From contig CAWHQZ010000017.1 in NCBI GenBank assembly GCA_963831645.1, positions 558,001 through 622,000 on the forward strand: a stretch of DNA of 64,000 nt. Reading direction: 5' to 3'. The translations under genes were made by a program, and so were the position numbers. The notes beneath the pieces are model-generated. The model was not told where the DNA came from. It worked only from the letters and a program-made list of their open reading frames with translations, and did not search any database. This DNA comes from CAWHQZ01 sp963831645. Lineage in GTDB: Bacteria; Pseudomonadota; Alphaproteobacteria; Rhizobiales; Aestuariivirgaceae. Below, in pieces: positions 44,398 through 51,936 of this stretch (position 1 is the stretch's first letter; each line of letters starts with the position of its first letter).

Positions 44398-44739
44398 CTA
44401 CAGCTTCAGATTGTTGATCAATCCGGCACAGGCTTTTGCTACGGCTGCATCCGGTTCAGCGCTTCCGGGCATCGTCGCCCAGCCGGCTTTCGCCACAAAG
44501 GAACTCTGGTCCCAGGCGCCGACTTTCTTCATTTCCGCCTGTTGGACGACTGCGTCCGCCGATCGCTGGAACTGTGAGACGCAGATCGGAGCGAGAGATG
44601 CCACGATTGCGTGTTGTGTCGTCATTTTTGCAGTGGAGCCGGTAACCCAGCCGCCCCAACCAAATCCTATGACCGCGAGTGCGGCCGCGCCAGCTACTGC
44701 ACCCAGCAGGGCCGACTTCAACTTGCTCTGGAAATCCAC
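44398..44739 (-). CDS. Membrane-anchored hypothetical protein, paralogue of 43479-43838
   Basis: About 113 residues from GTG 44739, with AAAGG upstream. Membrane segment ALLGAVAGAAALAVIGFGWGGWVTG, then LAPICVSQF, a helical part, SSFVAKAGWATMPGS and AKACAGLINNL. It shares membrane segment, PIC and MPGS motifs with the gene at 43479 but is inverted relative to it. Function unknown. Confidence 0.72.
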   Translation of the reverse strand: MDFQSKLKSALLGAVAGAAALAVIGFGWGGWVTGSTAKMTTQHAIVASLAPICVSQFQRSADAVVQQAEMKKVGAWDQSSFVAKAGWATMPGSAEPDAAVAKACAGLINNLKL

Positions 44740-45001
44740 GATGTTACCTTTCGATGCATTGGGGAAAGAGTTTTCCCCAACCTTGCACTCCACTGTACGT
44801 GACGAAAAAGTGCCCGACTGTGCAAAACAGCTCACCAACGGCCGCTGCCACTGGGATTCGAGATCGAGCTCGCGCCGATCTTGGGTTCGCAGTGATCAAG
44901 CGAGAAGAGGATCGGACCAGCGCGCTTCGATCTTCAGCTGTCCGAGGTCGCGCCTTCCAGGCAGTACGGCGTTCGAAACAGGATGTCGGTGTTGTGTCTG
45001 C

Positions 45002-45688
45002 TCACGTTCGACTTGACTGGGGCTGGTCGTGCAGAACGACGCTTAGCAATGAACTGTGAACATTCAGCTGGCCGTTGTATTCGATAAAGCCCAATTTACG
45101 AAACTTGTTCATGAAGAAACTCACGCGTGATCGCGTGGTACCGATCATCTCCGCCAGGGTCTCCTGGCTGACCTTTGCAATGATCGGCTCGGGCCGGCCC
45201 TCCTTGCCGAAATTTGCCAGCAGAAGGAGAGCCCGCGCCAGGCGCTTTTCACTTGAATTGAACAGCTGATCTACCAGGTCCTCTTCAACCTTGATAGTTC
45301 GCGCCAGGAGGTAAGAGATAAACAGCTCTGCGAATGCCGGCTCTTCGTGCAGAACGCGAACTATGGCACCTTTCTCGAGCTGCATGATTTTGCAACCCGA
45401 CATTGCCGTAGCTGCCGCCGTTCGCCGCGGCTGACCCGCCAGGCATCCCTCACCACAGAATTCACCCTTCCCAAGGACCGCGACAACCGCTTCTTTGCCT
45501 TGCTCGGAAATAACCGTCAGCTTGACCTTACCTTGCTCGATGAAAAAAACGGATTCTGCTGGATCACCCTGTGAGAACACGACTTGGTTCGCGCAATATT
45601 TGGCGATCGTTCTTCCCTTGCCCACCTTGGAGAGAAAGGCTTTCGGATCGAACACGGCCTTTCGCTTGCTTTCAACTTTTTTGTCCAT
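45002..45688 (-). CDS. Crp/Fnr-family transcriptional regulator
   Basis: 228 residues from ATG 45688, which has GGGGAGG upstream. Cyclic-nucleotide-type beta roll (VVFSQGDPAESVFFIEQGKVKL, GEFCGEGCLAG) and a Crp-type helix-turn-helix (VSQETLAEMIGTTRSRVSFFMNKFRKLGF). Not closely like the FixK-type protein at 4608. The effector is unknown; no Fnr-type N-terminal cysteine cluster. Confidence 0.88.
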   Translation of the reverse strand: MDKKVESKRKAVFDPKAFLSKVGKGRTIAKYCANQVVFSQGDPAESVFFIEQGKVKLTVISEQGKEAVVAVLGKGEFCGEGCLAGQPRRTAAATAMSGCKIMQLEKGAIVRVLHEEPAFAELFISYLLARTIKVEEDLVDQLFNSSEKRLARALLLLANFGKEGRPEPIIAKVSQETLAEMIGTTRSRVSFFMNKFRKLGFIEYNGQLNVHSSLLSVVLHDQPQSSRT

Positions 45689-45925
45689 AACGGACCTCCC
45701 CTTAATTTCCGCGGGAGCTGGCAGAGGTCCATCATAGCATTGTTCTCGCGGAGACGCGACATGAGGAAGGTTCCGGGTGGCCACGTCAGGCCGCCGGATT
45801 CATTATTCGCCCTGTCTTGAGGAGCGTGCCTTTCAAGAGAGCCCGACGGGGTTGAGCGTGAAAAACTGACGGACTGCGTTCCGGCGCAACGGTCTGCTAA
45901 GCCATCGCCCAGAGCCTACTGCATT

Positions 45926-46249
45926 TCAGGCCCCTTGCGGAATCGTTTGACCCTCGTGTTTGCGAGTTGAAGATCGATATCCCGGATCGGGCAAAAACGT
46001 GTCTTTCTCGGATCCCGATATTGATCGATTCGTCAGTTCGCACATGTTCAAGGCTATTTTGCAAAGGTGCGCGGGATTCGTTATTCCCTCGTCAAAGGAA
46101 CGGATGATCACAAGCGCCAACTCCCGATGTGCGTCTTGTTGGCGTTCATAGTCTGCCGGCAGAGCATCGACCGCCGTGTCGAAGGCTCGCCCCATTGTTT
46201 GCAACGCCCAGGGATAATAGGCCCGACAGTATTTCTCTGATGAGTTCAT
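45926..46249 (-). CDS. Hypothetical protein (107 aa)
   Basis: Helical soluble protein with a good GGAGG ribosome site. Contains ADYERQQDAHRELALVIIRSFDEG and HLCKIALNMCE. No family recognised, but codon use is gene-like. Small stand-alone gene. Confidence 0.6.
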   Translation of the reverse strand: MNSSEKYCRAYYPWALQTMGRAFDTAVDALPADYERQQDAHRELALVIIRSFDEGITNPAHLCKIALNMCELTNRSISGSEKDTFLPDPGYRSSTRKHEGQTIPQGA

Positions 46250-46628
46250 CTTGGGTGCCTCCGCATACCCCCAAGCGTCACGTCCACTTTCGGTTATGGA
46301 TTACGCTGATAACCAGGAGAACGTGACCGGATTGGGGGGGCGCTGTGATTGTAGCCACTCGCTTTCAGGGGCGCTGGTCAAAATTGATCACAACCAGCAT
46401 CTCGAGTGAATGCATGTTGTAGAGGAACCCGGCGCCCGTTGTTGTCAACTTGCAAAACCTGGGGTTGTGGGCCCTGAAGGCAATTTCCGCCGCGGACCGA
46501 ACACTGGCGCCACCACCAGTTTTCAGCGGCGTGCGTCCTTTGTTCTGCCAAGTCGCCGTCGCCTGACCTGTCATCACGCTGCCATAACCAGCAACTACGG
46601 TTTTCTTCTCAGCAGGTCGGCCAACAAG
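46250..46628. other. Intergenic stretch without a supported gene
   Basis: Contains a seven-G run near 46337 and no frame with a ribosome site and family likeness. A frame in line with the next gene extends back to 46410 but reads Arg/Pro-rich noise. Confidence 0.45.
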
Positions 46629-46895
46629 ATGCCCATCTCCTCAGATATGAAGCCCACGGCACATCGTGATCTTGCCGCGGCCAAGTATGTCGATTTCATC
46701 GTAGCGAAGGGCTTCAAGCCCTTTATCGTCTTGAACAGAGGATACCCGGGCTGGTACGAGGCGCTCCCTGGGGAGGGGATAAGCGAGACGGACAGTAAGC
46801 GATATCTGGAGTTGCGGCAGGCCATCTTCGCGCAGCCTGGCGGGCGACAGGCCATAGCTGCAGAGCTTTTCCGTCGGGATCTTGTTTATCGGTGA
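46629..46895 (+). CDS. Hypothetical protein (88 aa)
   Basis: Start at the ATG of MPISSDMKPTAHRDL, or at the second Met; the frame opens further upstream without support. Core YVDFIVAKGFKPFIVLNRGY and WYEALPGEGIS looks like a folded small protein. No family name. Confidence 0.5.
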   Translation: MPISSDMKPTAHRDLAAAKYVDFIVAKGFKPFIVLNRGYPGWYEALPGEGISETDSKRYLELRQAIFAQPGGRQAIAAELFRRDLVYR

Positions 46896-47030
46896 TCCGC
46901 TTACAACCACAACGAGTTCTCTTACGTCTACTCCGGGCCCTTTATGTTACGGAGCCTGTCGCTGTCATCCTGCGGCAACAATTGAGCGCGAAATTGATCC
47001 ATGGGGTTGCGTGAAATCCCCTCCCGACCT

Positions 47031-47057
47031 GCCCCGGCCCTGACCGGGGCTTCTTTT
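47031..47057 (+). terminator. Rho-independent terminator, possible small-RNA 3' end
   Basis: GCCCCGG-CCCTGA-CCGGGGC (7-bp stem, 47031-47050) followed by TTCTTTT. A CCCTCCC motif lies just upstream (47018-47025). The nearest gene ends 136 bases before, so the transcript ended here may be a separate small RNA of about 100 bases. Confidence 0.65.
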
Positions 47058-47213
47058 ATGCGACGGGAACCTTTCAAAGGCTGCAGCATTGGATGGGCGA
47101 TTTCATCCGCTGAGGTGCCCGAGCGTGGAACGAACTCACCACCCGAGGCCGAACGCATCAAGTCCATCGCCTGTTCGAGGCGAGCAGAAGATTGGCTGCC
47201 TGTAGAAGCTTGA

Positions 47214-48131
47214 TCAGCGGCCGATCGCGCCGATGTCATAGGGCGTGGTCTGGTAGACTTCGTTGATCCAGTTGCCGAAGAGCAAATGGGCGTGGCTGCG
47301 CCAGCGGTTCTCCGGCGGGCTCTCGGGATCGTCGCCGGGAAAGTAGTTGCACGGCAGGCTTATGGCTTTGTTCGCCGCACGGTCGCGCCAATACTCTTCC
47401 GCAAGAGTTGCGGTGTCGTATTCGATGTGATTGAACATGTAGAGCGCACGATGCGGCGCGTCGCCGACAAAACACAGTCCCACTTCGTCGGACTCGATCA
47501 GTACCTCGAGCGAGTTGCCGGTCGGAAGATCGGCGCGCCGCACCTCGGTCCAGCGGGAGACCGGAATGGAAAAGTCGTCCGAGAAGCCGCGCAGATAGGG
47601 CGAAGACGGGTTGAGATTGCGGTGGCGATAGACCCCGAAGGCCTTGCAGGCAAGCGCGTGCTTCGGCACGCCGTGGAAATGATGAAGGGCGGCCTGCGCC
47701 CCCCAGCAGATGTTCATAGAGGAGTGCACGTTGGTCACGGTCCAATCGTAGATGCGCCGCAACTCGTCCCAATAGGTCACGTTTTCGAAAGGCAGCAGCT
47801 CGACCGGCGCTCCGGTAACGATGAGGCCGTCGAATTTCTCGGTCTTCACCTCCTCCCAGCTGCGGTAGAAGGCGAGCATGTGATCGGGCGAGGTGTTTTT
47901 CGGCGTGTGGCCGGTGATCCTGATGAGCGTCATCTCGACCTGCAGCGGCGTCGCGCCCGCCAGTCTCGCAAACTGCGTTTCCGTGCGGATCTTGTTGGGC
48001 ATCAGGTTGAGCAGTCCGATGCGCAACGCACGGATGTCCTGGCGCGCGGCCGCATCGTCAGGCATGACCATCACGCCTTCCTGTTCCAGGGTTGAGCGGG
48101 CCGGCAGATCGTTGGGAATCCTGATGGGCAT
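47214..48131 (-). CDS. metA: Homoserine O-succinyl/acetyltransferase MetA
   Basis: 305 residues, normal for MetA. Starts MPIRIPNDLPARSTLEQEGV, with LNLMPNKI-TETQ and the nucleophile Cys in NICWGAQAALHHFHG. Acylates L-homoserine in methionine synthesis. Start chosen at ATG 48131 instead of a longer frame through Arg-rich sequence. It follows the P-loop gene at 48134 by two bases. A broken copy of its 3' end sits at 39122. Confidence 0.95.
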   Translation of the reverse strand: MPIRIPNDLPARSTLEQEGVMVMPDDAAARQDIRALRIGLLNLMPNKIRTETQFARLAGATPLQVEMTLIRITGHTPKNTSPDHMLAFYRSWEEVKTEKFDGLIVTGAPVELLPFENVTYWDELRRIYDWTVTNVHSSMNICWGAQAALHHFHGVPKHALACKAFGVYRHRNLNPSSPYLRGFSDDFSIPVSRWTEVRRADLPTGNSLEVLIESDEVGLCFVGDAPHRALYMFNHIEYDTATLAEEYWRDRAANKAISLPCNYFPGDDPESPPENRWRSHAHLLFGNWINEVYQTTPYDIGAIGR

Positions 48132-48133
48132 CG

Positions 48134-49000
48134 TCAAACGCCTGCGCTGTCGATCAACGAGCCAACGAGAGCGACGAAATCGCTTTCGCTGCCTACTGCC
48201 GCGATTCTGTCCATCGCGACCGAGTAGCCGAAGTTGGCGGCGATGGCCTCGTAGAGAGGAATGCGATGGTGCAGGAGCTGTTCGAATCCCCACACCGCGA
48301 AAGCGTCGGGATCGACGTCGTCATCGTCGATGAGTCCATGCCTGGCCTTGTACTCGCTCCACTTCGCTTCGAGGAAACGGTCCTGGTAGTACATCGGCTT
48401 AGGCTGCTTGCGGAAGCGCTCCACGAGGGTGCGCGCGTGCGCTTCCGTACCCCGGAGGTAGAGCAGGAGGGCGCACCCGGCCAGGCTCGACAGCACGGGA
48501 TCGGCCGGGTCGTCGGGGTTCACGACCTCGCACAGACTGCCGCCCGAGTCGCAAACGAAGTGTCGATAACCGTAGATGTCGCGCGCCTTGCCGATGAACA
48601 TGGGGACGTCGAGGAGTGCTGAAATTTCCGCCTCGCGGTGCAGCGCCTGGCGGCGCCGGTATTCGGAAAACGCGATGCCGTGTTCTTGGGGATCGCCGGG
48701 CTTGCCCAGGTAGGTTGAAAGCGGATCGAGATTCTCGAAGGTGATGTTGGAGGAGATGTAGATCGAGTCGGACCTCAGCAGGTCGCGCAGGAACGGGACC
48801 TTCATTGCCTCGCGCTTGAAATTGTCGACGATGTGCTCGCCCATGTAGCGCGTGCCGATGCGGTAGTCGACCGAGTAGTGGAACCAGCCGTGGCCCTGCA
48901 GCAGACGGGCAAGGGTGGTCTTGCCAACGCCCGACATGCCGAAGACGGCTACGGCCTTGTTGGGCCAGTCGTTGAATTCCTTGGCGGAGCGAAAACGCAT
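48134..49000 (-). CDS. P-loop ATPase-like protein next to metA
   Basis: 288 residues. Walker A VFGMSGVGKTTLARLL at residues 18-33, then SVDYRIGTRYMGEHIVDNFKRE, DSGGSLCEVV (Walker B-like Asp), and a helical end. It is co-directional with metA and ends two bases before it. Function not known; the neighbourhood suggests a link to sulfur amino-acid metabolism (inference). Confidence 0.75.
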   Translation of the reverse strand: MRFRSAKEFNDWPNKAVAVFGMSGVGKTTLARLLQGHGWFHYSVDYRIGTRYMGEHIVDNFKREAMKVPFLRDLLRSDSIYISSNITFENLDPLSTYLGKPGDPQEHGIAFSEYRRRQALHREAEISALLDVPMFIGKARDIYGYRHFVCDSGGSLCEVVNPDDPADPVLSSLAGCALLLYLRGTEAHARTLVERFRKQPKPMYYQDRFLEAKWSEYKARHGLIDDDDVDPDAFAVWGFEQLLHHRIPLYEAIAANFGYSVAMDRIAAVGSESDFVALVGSLIDSAGV

Positions 49001-49036
49001 GGGAGCAGGGCCGGGCGGTGGAGGGCGCTTCCTATG

Positions 49037-49075
49037 GCATTTTGCGGCGAATTGGAATCACTTCGCCAAACATGC
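49037..49075. repeat. Decayed copy of the intergenic palindrome
   Basis: GCATTTTGCGGCGAATTGGAATCACTTCGCC...CATGC matches the element at 44193-44236 with several substitutions, so the inner stem has a mismatch. Confidence 0.6.
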
Positions 49076-49129
49076 GCCGGAAGGCCTTGACAGGTAGAAG
49101 GCAGAGGCCGTGGGAGTAATTCACGAAGA

Positions 49130-50431
49130 ATGTCGAAGGCAGCATTGGACTACCCGGCAACCTGGTATGCGGCAACCACCGACACGGATCGGATCAGACC
49201 GGCGCTCGCCGGCACTACCAGGGCCGATGTCTGCGTGATCGGAGGAGGCCTCGCAGGACTTTCGGTCGCCTGCGAGCTCGCCGAGCGTCGGAGGAACGTC
49301 GTGGTGCTCGAGGCGCGACGTCTTGGTTGGGGAGCTTCGGGGCTGAACGGCGGATTCGTGTCTTCGGGCTTCGCAGCGCGTTTGCCCGAGCTCGAGCGGA
49401 AGCTGGGACTCGCCACGGCGCACGCGCTGCATCGGCTATCCATGGAAGGGACCGAAATCGTGCGCGCGCGAGCCCGCAAGCTGTCACCCGGGATCCTGAT
49501 GGGCGAGGGACTCCTCCTCGCCGTGCGCTATCGCGACTCCGACCGATTGAAGAGATACAGCGCGGAACTCAGGGAAAAGTTCGGGCGCGAGACCCGGTAT
49601 CTTGCCACCGAAGAGCTCCGTTCGCGGCTCAAGTCCAACTTCTACTTTGACGGGCTCTACGATGCCGGCGCCTTTCATATTCATCCGCTTCGCTATGTGA
49701 GAGCGCTCGCCGGCTGGGCGGAAGGGGAGGGAGCCGTTCTCCATGAAGGCTCCCGGGTGACGCAAGTGAGCCGCAGCGGTACTGAGCTCGTGGCGCGCAC
49801 GCAGAGCGGCGAGGTTCGTGCCCGGCATGTGGTGCACTGCCACAGTGCTCACGACCGGCATCTGTTCCGAAGGCTTGGCCGCGCCGTGCTCCCGGTTGCC
49901 ACCTATATCGCGGTGACGGAGCCCATCGGCGGCCGGGTGCGCGAGGCCATCGATACCGAAGCGGCAATCGCCGACAATCGTCGGGCGGGCAATTACTATC
50001 GCCTGGTCGATGATGGACGGATCCTGTGGGGCGGGCGGATCACGACGCGAATCTCGGAACCTGGCCGGCTGGCGCAGATGATGAAGTCGGACATGCTCGG
50101 CATCTATCCGCAGCTCGGTTATGCAGAGATGCAATTCGCATGGGCCGGCCTGATGGGGTACGCGCTGCACAGGATGCCGATCATCGGCGAACTGACGCCG
50201 GGACAGTGGGCGGTCGCCGCATTCGGCGGTCACGGTCTCAATACCACGGCCATAGCCGGGCTTTTGGTCGCGCGCGCCATCGTCGACGGCGACCAGGAGT
50301 GGCAGCGCTTCAGGATGCTGGGCGCCCCGTGGATCGGCGGACCCCTCGGGCGCGCGGGAGTTCAGCTGAGCTACTGGGGAATGCAGCTCCGCGACCGCTA
50401 TGATGAGCTGCGCTCCGGCGCAGGGTCGTGA
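49130..50431 (+). CDS. FAD-dependent oxidoreductase (DAO family, PuuB/OrdL-like)
   Basis: 433 residues. FAD-binding VCVIGGGLAGLSVACELAERR and LEARRLGWGASGLNGG, then a DAO-fold core and the C-terminal AAFGGHGLNTTAIAG FAD contact. The N-terminal SKAALDYPATWYAATTD is typical of gamma-glutamylputrescine-oxidase-like enzymes. Substrate is probably an amine, not proven. Confidence 0.85.
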   Translation: MSKAALDYPATWYAATTDTDRIRPALAGTTRADVCVIGGGLAGLSVACELAERRRNVVVLEARRLGWGASGLNGGFVSSGFAARLPELERKLGLATAHALHRLSMEGTEIVRARARKLSPGILMGEGLLLAVRYRDSDRLKRYSAELREKFGRETRYLATEELRSRLKSNFYFDGLYDAGAFHIHPLRYVRALAGWAEGEGAVLHEGSRVTQVSRSGTELVARTQSGEVRARHVVHCHSAHDRHLFRRLGRAVLPVATYIAVTEPIGGRVREAIDTEAAIADNRRAGNYYRLVDDGRILWGGRITTRISEPGRLAQMMKSDMLGIYPQLGYAEMQFAWAGLMGYALHRMPIIGELTPGQWAVAAFGGHGLNTTAIAGLLVARAIVDGDQEWQRFRMLGAPWIGGPLGRAGVQLSYWGMQLRDRYDELRSGAGS

Positions 50432-50705
50432 GCAACGATGGGTCATCAGGTTCGGATGAGGCCTCGCAACGAATGCGCCGCATGCTCGAACCCGGCTGAT
50501 TCGCCATTCAAGCGCGCGGGGCCCTGGCGAGTCGGGGCTTGGAGAACGATTCCCGCCTGGGCAAAAACGGCTGATTTCTGCGCCCGGACACGCCCGCGGG
50601 CGGCCATTCGGACGGCCTGCGCAAAGCTATTGTCGAGCAAGGTGCGTGTCGATATACAGGCGCGCATTCGAGGCGCCCGCGACGCATTGGATGCAAGTTG
50701 TTCCG

Positions 50706-51125
50706 ATGGCTGACAACAATAACGCGCAGCACTATTGCCCTTCCGACAACGAAACGTTCATGAACGAGCGGCAGCGCGACTACTTCCGGGCCAAGCTCTT
50801 GGCCTGGAAAGAGGACATTCTGCGCGAAAGCAAGGAAACGCTGGAACACCTACAGGACGAAAACAACATCCTCCCCGACCTGGTCGATCGGGCATCCACG
50901 GAAACCGACCGGGCGCTCGAGCTCAGAACACGCGACCGCCAGCGCAAACTGATCGCCAAGATCGACGCGGCCTTGCACCGGATCGACACCGGCTCGTACG
51001 GCTATTGCGAGGAAACCGGCGAACCCATTTCACTGCGCCGTCTCGATGCGCGCCCAATCGCCACCTTGTCGATCGAGGCACAGGAACGTCACGAGCGGCG
51101 TGAGCGCGTCTACCGCGACGACTGA
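50706..51125 (+). CDS. dksA: DksA/TraR-family RNA-polymerase-binding protein
   Basis: About 139 residues from ATG 50706; earlier in-frame starts at 50646 and 50691 are possible. Coiled-coil region FRAKLLAWKEDILRESKETL with the tip Asp-x-x-Asp (LPDLVDRASTETDRA) and the globular end SYGYCEETGEPISLRRLDAR. Only one Cys is left in the zinc-finger region, as in zinc-independent DksA forms. Acts in the secondary channel of RNA polymerase with ppGpp. Located before fliO and cckA, as in other rhizobia. Confidence 0.9.
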   Translation: MADNNNAQHYCPSDNETFMNERQRDYFRAKLLAWKEDILRESKETLEHLQDENNILPDLVDRASTETDRALELRTRDRQRKLIAKIDAALHRIDTGSYGYCEETGEPISLRRLDARPIATLSIEAQERHERRERVYRDD

Positions 51126-51225
51126 ATTCCAGAGCTTGCTCGCCAAAGTAGATGACGCGGCGCCAAGAGCATGCTCCAAGTTGTTGATTCTGCGCAGCTT
51201 TAGCCCGCAACCTGCTCCATTCAGC

Positions 51226-51717
51226 TCAGTGGCTGCCGTCGGTGCCGTCGTCGTAGCGGTCCCGCACCGGAACAATGCGAGGATGGTCGGGCTCGAAGGC
51301 CCGCACGCTGCTGACGCGGTCGCTGAATGCCGCCGGGCGCGGCGCCATGCGGCCGGGCTGCGGACGAGGTTCCGGCGGCGGCGACACGGGCTGCGGTGGC
51401 GGCTCCATGCGGGGCGCGCGCCGGAGGAACGGCGCGTCATGGCTCATTTCCGGTCCGAGGCCGGCGGCAGGAATGCCCGCCTCCACAACAAGGTCCTGGT
51501 GCGAACCGACGAGAAGCAGGTGCTCGACACGATCGCGGCGCACGAGCACCAGCCGCCGCGACGGGTCGAGATCGTGGTATTCGACGATCTCGAGGCGCTG
51601 GCCCCGGCGGCCCTTGATGCCGCCGCGCATGGAGCGGGCAACGAGAATCGCGATGAACAGGAGGAGCAGCAGAACAGCGGCCGCGCCGACGTAGATGGTC
51701 AGACTCTGAATGTCCAT
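51226..51717 (-). CDS. fliO: Flagellar biosynthesis protein FliO
   Basis: 163 residues. One N-terminal membrane segment (IYVGAAAVLLLLLFIAILVA) followed by the FliO domain (GQRLEIVEYHDLDPSRRLVLVRRD, HLLLVGSHQDLVVE) and a Pro/Arg-rich tail. Helps assemble the flagellar type III export gate (FliPQR). It is convergent with dksA and divergent from cckA, as in related genomes. Confidence 0.85.
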   Translation of the reverse strand: MDIQSLTIYVGAAAVLLLLLFIAILVARSMRGGIKGRRGQRLEIVEYHDLDPSRRLVLVRRDRVEHLLLVGSHQDLVVEAGIPAAGLGPEMSHDAPFLRRAPRMEPPPQPVSPPPEPRPQPGRMAPRPAAFSDRVSSVRAFEPDHPRIVPVRDRYDDGTDGSH

Positions 51718-51936
51718 TCGTTGCCTCGATCAAAAACGGTGCTGCCGTCCCCGGAACACAAACGCCGCAAAGGCCGAAGTTCGCTATCGTCTCGCGGTGC
51801 CTGCCAAACCCTACGCGAATACTGGCATCAAATGACCGAGTTGAAAACTGATTCACGCCTGGTGAGCCGATCTTTCTAGCCTCCGCGGTTCACCTATACT
51901 GCGGCGATTCGGAGCGCCTACCCGGGATCTCAACAC

